The position numbers were made by a program, and so were the translations under genes. Below the pieces are notes generated by a model. It had not been told where the DNA came from. It did not search any database and worked only from the letters and a program-made list of their open reading frames with translations. From positions 16,554,001 to 16,618,000 of the forward strand of contig NC_067205.1 in the NCBI RefSeq assembly GCF_026262505.1: DNA of 64,000 bases, written 5' to 3'. Below, in pieces: positions 19,780-30,171 of this stretch; positions within the stretch are counted from its first letter, which is position 1, and each line of letters opens with the position of its first letter. The stretch is from Trichomonas vaginalis G3 (lineage: Eukaryota; Parabasalia; Trichomonadida; Trichomonadidae).

Positions 19780-21075
19780 ATGTTTGCTGTCAGACGAGGT
19801 TTGAGGATGCTAAACTGTGAGATCATATCAGAGCCTGTGGCCATTTTGAACAAATTTCCTCAATACTACAAAAAACTTATTGATTTGTTTTTCAACACAG
19901 AAAACGGCTCACTTTATCATGCAGCAACAACACCCAACATTATAAAATATGCGAAAATATATATGGATAAACTAACTTTCGAAACGAAAAATCATTTATT
20001 TGATTACTTCCTCGAATGTTGCCGTCACTGTCTCTCCAACGATACAGCATTTTACCTTTCATTAGAAGTTTATGATATTAATCTTTACTCAGGTTTGATT
20101 GAACAAATGATTAAAGATAATGTTGACATTTTTTACAAGTTGTCACTTCCTGACATCGTTACTCTTATTAAATGCGACTTATGCACCAGTGTGATACTAA
20201 ATAATATGCAACATATCTATACATTAAAAGAAAAAGAACCAGAATACGCCGCTCAGACATTTCTTTCGCTTTTAATATCATACCCAACAAATCAGATAGT
20301 TATACAGACCCTTAAACAAGCGTGTAGCAGTAATTCTCTTCTTTTGAATTATCTACCGACAAATATTGCACTTTTATCAGTAAATGAAAAGGAATTCACG
20401 AATTTACTTACTAATCATTCTAAAATTTCCAATACGCCTCTCAAAACTCAGTTTGCTTCTGAAGATAGTATTATCAAACTTTGTAAATCTCCAATTAATG
20501 TTATTCTTCATGATGACGTTATTGTTGAGCAAGTACAGCAGAGTCCTGTTCGATTTAGTCCATTTAGTCCTGCAAAAATTACAAATATTTTGGATCAGGC
20601 CAATGAGATACACCATGTCATAGAAAGTCAGTCACCATTTAACCAGATATCTAAAATAATCTCTGCTGCTTCACGCAAAGTTAAGATTGAAGCAAAAGAA
20701 TTACCAGATAACCACAAATTTTCAAGTAGACTTAGAACGCAGAGCTCGATAGTTATGACACCTAAAGTACTACATGCATATGGTGTTAAAAAAGGTGGTA
20801 TTGGCCACTCATCTTGGCAGAAAAGATATTTCGGATTTTATCAATCTGCCAAATGCGTTTTTTGGAGAGAGATGAAGACATCAAAGCATATTAGAGGTGT
20901 TATTGTTCTATCAAACAATGCAAAGATCATTCCAAACATCAGCCACAAAGGATTTTCCTATCATTTGCTGATAGAACTCGGGGAAGGAATTAAAACTTAT
21001 GATATTGCGTTTGAGGATGAAAATGTTTGTAATCAATGGTGCCAAGCTTTGCAATCTGTTGTCACAGAGTTGTAA
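19780..21075 (+). CDS. PH-domain protein, host gene
   Basis: 431 residues. Residues 1-210 are a helical region (FPQYYKKLIDLFF, LFDYFLECCRHCL, LPDIVTLIKCDLC) resembling an alpha-solenoid. A low-complexity linker follows (PVRFSPFSPAKI near 265). Residues about 325-431 are a pleckstrin-homology domain: GVKKGGIGHSSWQKRYFGFY is the beta1-beta2 hairpin with basic residues that often contact phosphoinositides, and QWCQALQSVV is the closing helix with its conserved Trp. Likely a cytosolic membrane adaptor. The start is chosen because it follows the Inr-like TCACT. Confidence 0.75.
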   Translation: MFAVRRGLRMLNCEIISEPVAILNKFPQYYKKLIDLFFNTENGSLYHAATTPNIIKYAKIYMDKLTFETKNHLFDYFLECCRHCLSNDTAFYLSLEVYDINLYSGLIEQMIKDNVDIFYKLSLPDIVTLIKCDLCTSVILNNMQHIYTLKEKEPEYAAQTFLSLLISYPTNQIVIQTLKQACSSNSLLLNYLPTNIALLSVNEKEFTNLLTNHSKISNTPLKTQFASEDSIIKLCKSPINVILHDDVIVEQVQQSPVRFSPFSPAKITNILDQANEIHHVIESQSPFNQISKIISAASRKVKIEAKELPDNHKFSSRLRTQSSIVMTPKVLHAYGVKKGGIGHSSWQKRYFGFYQSAKCVFWREMKTSKHIRGVIVLSNNAKIIPNISHKGFSYHLLIELGEGIKTYDIAFEDENVCNQWCQALQSVVTEL

Positions 21076-23385
21076 TACCGAAATCCTTGCCCAATTAAAG
21101 GAGATTTGTATCTTAGGTCCATAAGAATAGAGTTGGGCAAATATGTATGTTATGTTGTCACAAGGTAAAGTGAAATGTTTCCGAAATTTTGTTAACATGT
21201 AAAAAAATATACTTAGTTAAATAATTTGTATAATAATTTTTCAGATAGATATTAATTACTACCACAAAATGTCCTATTTCAAAATTTATTGTGATTTTTA
21301 TATTTTAAAGAAATATCTATTTTATAATACAAATGAAATTATAATATTTTTCATCTAATCTACCAATGACCTCTCTTAGATCATCAATGAAATAAAATCA
21401 AAAATATTTTTCATTGATTCCCAATAAATCAAGTTTAGCCAATAAGAATTGCCTTCACATTGCTATTTGGATTAATGTCAAATATACTATTCATTAATTT
21501 ACAAAAATATTCCTCCGTAATTAAAAAAATTGTTAAGTATTCCTTCTATGTTAAGTTTGAACACAAAATGAGTTACATTTAGGAATATGACTGATATTTT
21601 GTTGTAAACAGAAATTCATCAAAAGTGACACCTCAGAAAAGCTAAAATATTGAATTTTTGGAACTTTTGATAGAGTACGTTTTTAAATATTAATTAAAGT
21701 AAATGTATATTGTGTAAAGATTCTTTTTAATAAAAAAAAATAAAATTTTGAAGAAGAACACAAAATCTTCTGAAAAATAATATCACATAAACTCATATTA
21801 TTTTCTAATATATAACTATTTTATATAAAAATCAAATTCAATGATCTTAAAAGCGAAGGATAAACCTCAAAATTTACGAATATAATGAGTGGGAATATAA
21901 TGCTTATCTATCATAAAACCATATGAAATATCAATTTTTGCTTTACGCCTAATTTTTGACGACAATTAGCAAAAAATGTTAAATGTTAACACTCAGTCCA
22001 TTTGAATATGAAAAATAAAATTGACTTTGATTAAATGTTTTTATTTATCATGCAATTCTTCTTGCGACCAAAGATTTGAATAAAAGTTCAAAAAATAAGA
22101 TAGCTTAAAAAATAATATACGGTAGTGTTTACTAATAGATGAATAGTATATAAATTCTATTAAAATGGATTTGATCCAAAAAAATATATAAAATTTGATC
22201 ATAAATAAAATCGTTTTAAATTACTTCTTCATTTAAATTATAACAATTATTTTTGGTTTTATATTTTTTGGATCAAATCCATTTTAATGGAATTTATATA
22301 CTATTCATCTATTAGTAAACACTACCGTATATTATTTTTTAAGCTATCTTATTTTTTGAAATTTTATTCAAATCTTTGGTCGCAAGAAGAATTGCATGAT
22401 AAATAAAAACATTTAATCAAAGTCAATTTTATTTTTCATATTCAAATGGACTGAGTGTTAACATTTAACATTTTTTGCTAATTGTCGTCAAAAATTAGGC
22501 GTAAAGCAAAAATTGATATTTCATATGGTTTTATGATAGATAAGCATTATATTCCCACTCATTATATTCGTAAATTTTGAGGTTTATCCTTCGCTTTTAA
22601 GATCATTGAATTTGATTTTTATATAAAATAGTTATATATTAGAAAATAATATGAGTTTATGTGATATTATTTTTCAGAAGATTTCATTCTATATGCCTAT
22701 GAAAAGTACTCTCAAAACTAACTTTTCCTAATTATAATTAAATCTAGAATATTGTATTATGCTTAGTATTATTTCATTTTTCTCATTCAATTTAGAATTT
22801 ACAAATGTCAAAAAATTGAGAGCTGTCACTTTTGATGAATTTCTGTTTATTACAATTTCGATGTTTATTTTGCCAATTTGAAGTTGATATTTAGTAAAGT
22901 TTCTCTTAACTGAATTTTACATTTGGGGAAGACTTTTCTCCATATGGGATTCTTACTACTAAATATGTTTATCTCAATTTTCCGAAATTATTGACATCGT
23001 CATTCAAAAAATTAATTCTATACATTTCAATACAAACGCTTTTTTAAAAAGCGTTAGTATATATGTAAATAATTATTTTTCCCCGACATTTAAATTCAAA
23101 GAATTTATATATTATTATATTCTTATTATTATATTTTCTTTGATCTAAAAATTCCGTTGATCAATTTTATGTGAACATTCAATTCTTTCAAAAGTCCGAG
23201 TTAATTTTTAAAATTAAAAGATAAACATTCTGTGGAGTGATCTACATGCATAAAGCTCGAAAATATTGATAAGATATAATATTGGCAAGATATAATATTG
23301 ATAAAATATTGATAGCATAAAATATTTGACAATGAATATTGAATGGGTTTGGAATTTTGAAACGTTTCAATATTCAAACCAATAA
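21076..23385. other. Intergenic region around a giant palindrome
   Basis: AT-rich DNA without a supportable gene. It holds the palindrome at 21,763-22,684 and an outer inverted pair (about 21,606-21,630 and 22,824-22,850, core ACAGAAATTCATCAAAAGTG) that encloses it. Confidence 0.6.
21763..22684. repeat. Giant near-perfect palindrome, ~425-bp arms
   Basis: The left arm 21,763-22,188 is nearly the exact reverse complement of 22,259-22,684, with a ~70-bp AT-rich spacer. Arms differ at only a handful of bases. No open frame spans it. It could be a foldback transposon or the product of a head-to-head duplication; the outer inverted pair at 21,606 and 22,824 fits a foldback element with an unmatched spacer. 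Such a structure could extrude a cruciform. Confidence 0.9.
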
Positions 23386-23688
23386 TTATATCAGTTTTTA
23401 GACTCCAAAATAACAGATGGATGTGAGGACCAAATCGAGAACTTAGAGCAAGATCCAGAAAAAGAAAAAATTGAACGCATTGTGACAATAAATACTGCCA
23501 TTGTTAGCTTTTTTATCCCAATAGCTGGTTTCATTTTTACATGCATGTACTGGAAGACAAATAGAAAAAGAAGTTATATTTGTCTTGGCTTGGCTTTGGT
23601 TCATCTTGTCATAGGTATAATTGTGATAATTTATGTTATAAAATATGTTCAAAAAATATTAAATTGTCACGGGGATTGTAACTATTGA
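23386..23688 (+). pseudogene. Small two-helix membrane protein, start not found (host)
   Basis: An open frame of about 100 codons ends at 23,688 without an in-frame ATG. It begins with an acidic stretch (EDQIENLEQDPEKEKIERIV) and then has two membrane helices (TAIVSFFIPIAGFIFTCMYW and CLGLALVHLVIGIIVIIYVI) separated by KTNRKRS. No trichomonad 3' splice motif is seen upstream, so a missing first exon cannot be shown; it may be decayed. Function unknown. Confidence 0.45.
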
Positions 23689-24870
23689 AGCAAATTATAT
23701 ATCCAACTACAACATTATTTTTTACTAAACAAAGATTTTTTTTTTCATTTATTTTTAAAGAAAGGTATAGGCATCTTTTTAAACATTATTATTTATATCG
23801 TTTTGTTAGATTGATGCATATTATAAAAATAAAAACATTCTTATATCCAAGAAGGATAATGACATCCGCTGATTAATCTTGTTTCCATTTTATGTGAGAC
23901 ATAGTTTGCCTCTTGATCTTCTGATATACAGATTCATTTTCTATTGAAGATTTCTTCCAAAAGTTACTTCAAGAATTTCAGTTCTCAGTTCATGAATTTT
24001 TGGAAGCTCGTTGATATATCTATGTCTATTCCTTTTGTTTTTGCATCAAATCGCTTATAATGCCGTTCTTCTTGATGCCAGTTTTCTTATACCATTCTTT
24101 CACTGCAATTTGATCAGATGGAGTATGAGAAGACTGACATCCTCCTCCTAGGATATCAGAACTTCCAATTGGAGGTAAGTGTGAGGATGATTGGCGCAAA
24201 TACATATTTTAGATGGAGGTAGAGAAGACCACAGCTCATCAACGGAAAATTCTAGCAGCATTACACTTGTGATGTTGTTTTTGATTTTCCTCTTGACTCT
24301 CCTACTCTCTCCTTATGAACAATCAGCTCGATGCAATGTAAAATAGGCGGTCATCCTCTTCCTTTAAATAGATATCTTGTAGGTTTCTCAGTTGGACAAT
24401 TTTTTTGTTTACGGGTGTGTACGACTTGGTTATGGCACATGAACAAACACACATGAAGTTGTGGGGCTATCTAATAGATCTGCCACCTAGAACAATCCTG
24501 CAAGGATGTGCAGAACAATCCTATCTGTATTACTTCCAGAAATACTCCATCCTGGAGCATGTTGTAATAGGATATAACCGAGACCTAAGTTACTACAAAG
24601 GATTTCAGTAGTAAAAATATGAGCATCTTCTATTTGAATTAATTCAATAGTAAATAAATTTTAAAATCATTTCATTTATGGCTTGAAATAGACGATTCAA
24701 GTGTTTTCCATGTAGATATAGACAAATTAAATCGTTTCAAGACCAATTGATTCAATTTGAAACAATGACAATGATATTTTACAATGTTTGTATGAATAAT
24801 TTTATTATACTCAAAGATTCATGCTTATATCAAATGAAAGCTTTATACGAAATAGTGATTTCGAATGATT
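23689..24870. other. Intergenic region before the RRM gene
   Basis: Mostly AT-rich with no supported gene. A 60-codon open stretch from 24,432 (MAHEQTHMKLWGYLI...) has ordinary protein composition but no start signal and no family match; it may be a decayed gene piece. Confidence 0.4.
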
Positions 24871-24875
24871 TCACA
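24871..24875 (+). promoter_or_regulatory. Inr-like start signal of the RRM gene
   Basis: TCACA fits TCAYW, about 31 bases before the ATG at 24,904, the only such match in the proximal leader. Confidence 0.45.
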
Positions 24876-24903
24876 TTTACGACGATAAGAAAAAAGAATT
24901 TAG

Positions 24904-26367
24904 ATGAACAGCTGGCAAAAACCCACTAGAGGAAGACATTTTGTACTCGTTGACACCGAGTGTACAAAGTCCGTAGACGATGTAACAAGAATGTTTCCTG
25001 TAAAAGCAGAATTTTCTCAGCATTTCTCTCGAACAGATCTAAGAATCAATGTTTTCTTCATTTCTTTTGCAGAAGTCAAGACAGTTAAGGAGCTTAACCT
25101 ACTTTGGCCAAAATTTAATATCAATGTTGCTCCTGACAATGTTCCAAATAATATCGGAAATTATTTAGCCATTTCTAATCTTCCAAATGCTTTAAGAGAT
25201 GACAAAATTGCCGAAGAGCTTGTATCTCTTTTCACTGATGAATTTACTGTTATAGAAGCCTTTCCATCCCTTGTTACAGTTAATATTCCTAATGTAAAGG
25301 ACGCAATTAGGGTTTTCAGGTTCCTCAGTGTACTTAAGATTGGCAATGAAATCACAGCGATCTCTATGAGGAACGAAGATATTCCTCTTGTCAGAGTTAC
25401 GAATCTTCCAAAGAATGTCAACGAAAAACTTCTTGTCGAATTATTCTCACGTGCTGGCAACATCACCCATGTTGATATTTTCAAGCAAGGAGGCTATCGC
25501 CGCTACTACGTCGCTGATGTTTCTTTTGAACGTGTCGAAAACGCCAGATATGCGATCAAAACCCTCAACTACACCATTGTCAATGAAAAAGAAATCAGAG
25601 TATCCCAATACATCTCACGAGAAACCGTCAGAGAGGTCGAATTGAATACATTAGTCATTTCAGGCCTTCCACAGTATTTCAGTTCACCAATGCTTAAAGT
25701 TCTTTTAGATTCATACGTTCCCGCATACCAATCTTACATGGACGAGATCGGCCCGCATCATATCAGATATGGCATCGTCAAATATACAACAGAAGACCAA
25801 GCCGACCATTGCATTGCTGTTCTCAATAACGCAGCAGTCGATGGTTGCCAAATCAAGATCAATCGCTCGAAGAGAGTCGCGATATGCAATTTCGCCATTG
25901 ATACAAAGGACGAAGACGTTCTTGCGATGGCTCCAACATCATTCGACCTACTTAACTTGTCAGCGCGTGATAAACAGAAGCGTCCGACAATGTATTTGCA
26001 ATTCCTGAATGAACAAGAGATGAATGAAGGCATTCAGAAGTTCAACAGCATCATATCCAATGGTGTAAGACTTTACGCATTCGAGTTGAAGAAGAAGAGA
26101 AATATTAACTCGATGAGGTCTCATTTCGTTGACGAACAGAACCAACACTGCACTGTTGCTATCCATAATATTAATCCAACAGCAACAAATGAAGAGGAAT
26201 TTGTTAGATCTTGCTTAAGATACGGAAATATCGAGGGTTACCACTTCGCTCCACCTGTTTTGAGAGTTGTTTTCTCTAAACCGGAGGACACACAGAGATT
26301 TGTTAAGGAGAATAGACGCAGCTGGGTTGTAGGCGGAGATAAGTTATCCGTTGCACTCTCTGTTTAA
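24904..26367 (+). CDS. Multi-RRM RNA-binding protein, PABP-like layout (host)
   Basis: 487 residues. Four RRM-like units: about 80-150 (YLAISNLPNAL as RNP2-like strand), about 160-243 (VRVTNLPKNVNEKLLVELF, then YYVADVSFERVENARYAI as RNP1-like strand), about 250-325 (LVISGLPQYF, then YGIVKYTTEDQADHCIAVLN) and a C-terminal one (CTVAIHNINPTATNEEEFV, LRVVFSKPEDTQRFV). RNP1 aromatic residues are only partly kept, so RNA contact may be weak or specialised. Four RRMs in a row resemble poly(A)-binding proteins. The stop TAA is embedded in TAAA, the trichomonad poly(A) signal style. Codon use is more GC-rich than in its neighbours, as in well expressed genes. Confidence 0.8.
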   Translation: MNSWQKPTRGRHFVLVDTECTKSVDDVTRMFPVKAEFSQHFSRTDLRINVFFISFAEVKTVKELNLLWPKFNINVAPDNVPNNIGNYLAISNLPNALRDDKIAEELVSLFTDEFTVIEAFPSLVTVNIPNVKDAIRVFRFLSVLKIGNEITAISMRNEDIPLVRVTNLPKNVNEKLLVELFSRAGNITHVDIFKQGGYRRYYVADVSFERVENARYAIKTLNYTIVNEKEIRVSQYISRETVREVELNTLVISGLPQYFSSPMLKVLLDSYVPAYQSYMDEIGPHHIRYGIVKYTTEDQADHCIAVLNNAAVDGCQIKINRSKRVAICNFAIDTKDEDVLAMAPTSFDLLNLSARDKQKRPTMYLQFLNEQEMNEGIQKFNSIISNGVRLYAFELKKKRNINSMRSHFVDEQNQHCTVAIHNINPTATNEEEFVRSCLRYGNIEGYHFAPPVLRVVFSKPEDTQRFVKENRRSWVVGGDKLSVALSV

Positions 26368-26417
26368 ATTTACATATTATTTAAAGAGATTTATTTATAT
26401 AATATTTTTTTATATGT

Positions 26418-26675
26418 TTAAATGTGCACTTATCACATTCTCTCATAATATTATGTTTATAACATGCAAATGAGAGAATGTTTATATTTTTGTTTATTTG
26501 TTTAAGGGCGCACTAACCACTTTCAGACATAATATTATTTATTTGCTTAAAGGTGTACTTACCACTTTCAGATATTCCCTCATAATATCAAAACTTTCTT
26601 TTTAGAAGCATACTTTTTGATATAATTATAACAGACAAATGAGAGAATGTCTGAAAGTGGTATGTGCACCCTTAA
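26418..26675. repeat. MITE cluster: one 129-bp element and two partial copies
   Basis: 26,547-26,675 has 37-bp imperfect terminal inverted repeats beginning TTAAAGGTGTACTTACCACT. Partial units start at 26,418 and 26,502 with the same TTAA(G/A)-GTGCACT start. It lies just after the RRM gene. No coding capacity; a non-autonomous DNA transposon family is the simplest reading. The rest of 26,368-27,069 holds no gene. Confidence 0.65.
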
Positions 26676-27069
26676 ATAGAGTAAAAAATCGAGATAACAA
26701 TTGAGATATTTCTTCTTCAAATAGGATCCGTACTGTCTAATAAGTTGAAAATTTTGACATTCGAAATTTAGGTAAAATTATGACATTTAAGGAGAATTAT
26801 AAGCATTCTTTGGATTTTGAAAATAACCTTATTCTGAAATTTCATAAAAATTATTGGTTGTTTGAATAAGTTGATTCTCAGTAAATATTTGGGTTTAAAC
26901 TAGGAAACCCTAAGTAGATTAGTTGTTGACTCTTTACAAAAGTAAGTGTATGTTGAGATTATCCTTAGACAACTTTATTTAACTACTTTTTGAGATATTT
27001 CGTATAATCAAATTTTTTATGATTTCAAAAAGTGACAAATCTAAATATCGAAATGAAAAAAGAAAAAAT

Positions 27070-27141
27070 GGGGCGAGCCGGGAATTGAACCCGGGACCTC
27101 CTGTACCCAAAACAGGAATCATACCACTAGACTACTCACCC
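27070..27141 (-). tRNA. tRNA-Pro, anticodon TGG
   Basis: On the minus strand the 72 bases fold as a standard tRNA: acceptor GGGTGAG/CTCGCCC with one G-T pair and discriminator C, D arm with AGTCTAGTGGT (A box), anticodon stem CCTGT/ACAGG with 7-base loop TTTGGGT (TGG at positions 34-36), and T arm CCCGG-GTTCAAT type with B box GGTTCAATTCC. A T-rich Pol III terminator follows at about 27,055-27,069 on the minus strand. No intron. Confidence 0.95.
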
Positions 27142-27229
27142 AAACACACTAAATCAAAGTTTTACCGACAGTTCAAAGTATTCGACTCAAAAAGTGACCC
27201 ACATCAAATCTTGAATGAAAAATTTTTAG

Positions 27230-27776
27230 ATGATGGAAAGCAAAATCCATTGCATAGTATATCTTTGTTTCTAACAAACAGAATCAGTTGTTTTCTAAAC
27301 GGTACCAACTGTTAGATCAACTGGCGCAAGAAATTTCCCTTTACAACCAGATTCCAAACCAAAATACTGAACTTGATAAACAATGCACTGATTTTACAGA
27401 GAATGTATCTAATAACTGCCAGAGGATGTTACAAATTGTATCCAGTATCAATGCTGAACTGAAAAAGATCCATCTTGATACAAAAAACGAGCAATCAGTC
27501 GAAATTTCGAAATTAACAAACCAGAACAAGAAGATGGAAGCTAAAATAGCATCATTACAATCCATATCGAGGTCATTACTCTCCAAGATCTCCAAATCCC
27601 GTAGAAAGACTGATGAAAAGATATTATCTTTAATCCAGAAAGTTACAACGAAGAATTTCAACTTAGAACAAGCATTCACACAGGATACAGTCTTAAGACC
27701 ATTCACTACTATCTTAGATCACATTGAAACAGAGACCTCCTTCGAAAGTAGTAGTAGGATAGGACGGGGTGTGTGA
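27230..27776 (+). CDS. Coiled-coil host protein with a 25-nt intron, 3' end cut by element A2
   Basis: Exon 1 is 27,230-27,256 (MMESKIHCI); exon 2 starts at 27,282 and reads on in frame (NQLFSKRYQLLDQLAQEISL). The intron 27,257-27,281 begins GTATAT and ends CTAACAAACAG, close to the trichomonad branch/3' motif ACTAACACACAG. Without this splice no ATG opens the long frame. The ~170 residues are almost all coiled coil (TNQNKKMEAKIASLQ, SRSLLSKISKSRRKTDEK). The last residues fall in the terminal sequence of element A2, so the original C-terminus has probably been lost or displaced. Function unknown; kinetochore- or centriole-type coiled coils have such length and composition. Confidence 0.6.
27257..27281 (+). 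other. Predicted 25-nt micro-intron
   Basis: GTATAT at the 5' end and CTAACAAACAG at the 3' end, the branch and acceptor motifs being fused as in trichomonads. The length matches the very short intron class reported for Trichomonas. Joining its flanks links an ATG-started exon to the coiled-coil frame. Confidence 0.65.
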
Positions 27777-27965
27777 CTTTTTTTGTTACGTCTATATATA
27801 GATGAAGGTATATTTTAATGCATCTTCTATACATAGATGATATAAAATTTTTTCTTACGTTTTTTAAGTCATGAATTCGTAAGAAAGCGCGACATTATTA
27901 AATAAATTAGTAATAAATATTATATACTAAACACATTATTAAAAATTAACATTAATTTTAAAATA

Positions 27966-29236
27966 CCCAGATTTGCTTTACTTTTACCACTCCCCATGTA
28001 ATTTCTGGGGAAAACGATAATTCATTTTTTTTATGGATGAATAGATCGTTTTCCTAGAAAGGACCTCATATCTCTGGCTAAAAAGAGTGTCAGATCCTAA
28101 ATAGATTATTGATCTAGTGTACAAATCCAATAAAAAGCCTATTTTTTTGGCTTTTTTGGTGCTCATTTTTTCGAAGATCTACATGAATATGGGGAAACCA
28201 TCGGATTTTTTTTGTTAACCCACATCTTCATGTAGTCTGGACTATCTTTCCTCGAAGGACCTCTTTACGGGTGTAAAAACTCATAAAGTTCTCAAAAGAT
28301 TCATTCTCGATCTCCATGCTGAAAGAATTTACAATAAAAAAGAGATCTATGCATCAAACTACAGCCATAAATGAACTGAACCCCTAAAGCTCAGCTCTTA
28401 GTTTATCAAAAACGTCGAAATCCTTCTCATTGCAATCAAATTTTCTCAATAACTCATAAGAAAAATCGAATTTTGATTAAGCCGATGTTATAGGTATCAC
28501 AAATACTACAAACTTGAGCAATATCGAAATTGCCAGCAAAAGTTTGAAATTGCATTGCTCATATTTGTTTTGTAAACTAAAAATCTGCTTATATTATTCA
28601 TTAATTTTTTATATATTATTCATATACTTTAATAAAAACAATACTATTTCACCTTAAAAATGAATTTCATAAGTCAATATTATTTTTTTGAAAATGTATC
28701 AATTTTCGATTAAAACAACATGAGAATAAAATTTACGCAAAATTATTTTAAAAAATGGTTTTAAAAATTTACAATTGATTAAGAATAAGATTGGAAGAAG
28801 TTTTGAAGTTTAATTTTAAGAAAAAAAATTCGGATATTATTCATGGATCTAAGTAATCTGATATTTGAGTATCGGCACTATGCATAAAACATATATTTAT
28901 AGTTTTTTTGGATTTTTATGATTTTAAATATATTCAAATTTGGCAATCCAATAGATTTTTAAAAAATAGGTAAATAAAAATAGATTACATATGCAGCAGA
29001 TTTAGAACATGAAACAAATCTTATAGTGACCCAAAAAAAAATTCATGATCCAAAAAAGAAAAAAATTGGCTAAATGGGAATCAAACCTTGGCATAACGAA
29101 TCATTATGTCAGATGTTTCCACTACACTACACCGGCAGTTCGAAAAATACCCTTGGTGGTTCTATTTAATAGCTACTCCCAACGATAGGCGGTGTCCCCA
29201 GCTTTCGAGAGGTGGTAAAAGTAAAGCAAATCTGGG
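27966..29236. mobile_element. Tc1/mariner-type non-autonomous element in the A2 terminal repeat
   Basis: 1,271 bp with 25-bp perfect terminal inverted repeats (starting CCCAGATTTGCTTTAC at 27,966 and mirrored at 29,212-29,236), flanked by TA (27,964-27,965 and 29,237-29,238). The empty site is visible in A1 near 12,990-13,012, where the flanks are joined with one TA. No transposase frame is seen, so it is non-autonomous or fully decayed. A tRNA-like unit lies near its right end. It is younger than the A2 insertion. Confidence 0.85.
29068..29136 (-). ncRNA. Degenerate tRNA-like unit with A and B boxes
   Basis: On the minus strand: A-box-like TAGTGTAGTGGA, B-box-like GGTTTGATTCC at normal spacing, and a T7 run after it. 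A perfect 5-bp stem CATAA/TTATG with a 7-base loop occupies the anticodon region, but the acceptor and T stems pair poorly. It is probably a tRNA pseudogene or tRNA-derived Pol III unit carried by the transposon, not a working tRNA. Confidence 0.45.
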
Positions 29237-29277
29237 TAATTTATTTTTTTATCTTTTATAAAAGAAGCTATATATAG

Positions 29278-29715
29278 ATGATGTCAGATATTCCGCGATT
29301 AATTAAACATTGTTTAAATCCTGAATGGGTTAAACTTCAATTTAAAAAGGAAGACTGTGAATTATTAAATGAATATGAAAGCCAAAATAAGCTAATGAGG
29401 TATAAATATAATGATAAAGAATATTTAATTTCATGGAATCAATGGAGTCATAATCAAAGACTTCATAAACGAGAAGAAGAAATTGAAAATAATGAAATGG
29501 AAATCATTGATGACATTAAAGAGGATGGAATTCCTAAATTTTGTAGAAAAACCTTTAGAACTAAGTTAGGAGCATATAAACGTAGAGTATTAAATCCTGA
29601 ATATCTTAAACATCAATTTAAAAAGGAAGACTGTGAATTATTAAACGCTAATGAATATGAAAATGCTAAATCAAAACTGAGATATAATATATTGGAAGTG
29701 ATAAAAGAGGTGTAA
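29278..29715 (+). CDS. 145-aa protein with an internal duplicated motif, in the A terminal repeat
   Basis: 145 residues from an ATG directly after CTATATATAGATG. Two halves each contain LNPE(W/Y)-(V/L)K-x-QFKKEDCELLN (residues about 13-31 and 106-125), separated by an acidic linker (KREEEIENNEMEIIDDIKED). It resembles a duplicated small helical DNA-binding unit, but no family is recognised. Only a remnant is found at the right end of A1 (about 12,870-12,962), so its presence at element ends varies. Confidence 0.55.
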   Translation: MMSDIPRLIKHCLNPEWVKLQFKKEDCELLNEYESQNKLMRYKYNDKEYLISWNQWSHNQRLHKREEEIENNEMEIIDDIKEDGIPKFCRKTFRTKLGAYKRRVLNPEYLKHQFKKEDCELLNANEYENAKSKLRYNILEVIKEV

Positions 29716-29946
29716 AGATAAAGATAAAGTTTATTCAGTTTCAATATAATAACTGGCACACGTTAGGGATAAGAAAACATTTAGGAGATTATGGAAATGT
29801 TCTGAATTCTTTAAATCTAGTATATACGAGAGAGTAAAAGAAATTAGAAATAATTATTTTCATGAATGAAAAATAAAAAATAAAAAATTTTTTAAAAAAT
29901 AAACTTTAAAAAGAATTTGATGAGTTCAACATAGAACTTTAAGAAA

Positions 29947-30171
29947 CTAATGATTATTTGAATTTATGAAATCAATTATTTGATTCATTCTTTCTTCAAT
30001 CTCTTCTATTCTTTTGTTAAATCATCAATTTTCATTAATGAGGTGATTCTTGATTGAGGAATAGATTTCAAACTAACCACTCCTTTTATTTTTGAAATTT
30101 TGAATCCATCAACTTTAAACATTTTATTCAATTTACACGTTGTCAATTCTTCAAATAATTTTTTATTATTA
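29947..30171 (-). pseudogene. 131-aa terminal-repeat gene of A2, part lying left of element B
   Basis: Matches the C-terminal part of 12,407-12,802, including the coiled coil. Element B begins at the next base after the duplicated TTATTA. The remaining part lies at 54,909-55,057. Broken. The stretch 29,716-29,946 holds only AT-rich terminal-repeat DNA. Confidence 0.7.

Larger units (their letters stand above)
27767..30171 (+). mobile_element. Maverick-type element, family A, copy A2, left end
   Basis: The left terminal repeat of A2, matching the right end of A1 inverted. It starts near 27,767 with GTGTGTGACTTTTTTTG. A Tc1/mariner-type element (27,966-29,236) interrupts it, and at 30,171 it is interrupted by element B, resuming at 54,909. 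It holds the 145-aa gene at 29,278 and part of the 131-aa gene. Same orientation as A1. Young by its similarity to A1; broken. Confidence 0.8.

Noticed and set aside
25161-26166. Minus-strand frames within the RRM gene
   Set aside because: Shadows of the plus-strand RRM coding frame; no family features.
27019-27315. Open frame of 98 codons on the plus strand
   Set aside because: It runs through the tRNA-Pro gene antisense and has no start context; the real gene here is the spliced frame beginning at 27,230.
13342-27766. Host interval as cargo of one very large element spanning A1 and A2
   Set aside because: A1 and A2 each show their own end sequence, in the order right end then left end, as expected for two separate insertions in the same orientation.
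29068-29136. Functional tRNA
   Set aside because: Acceptor and T stems do not pair well and the anticodon loop is irregular; kept only as a tRNA-like unit.
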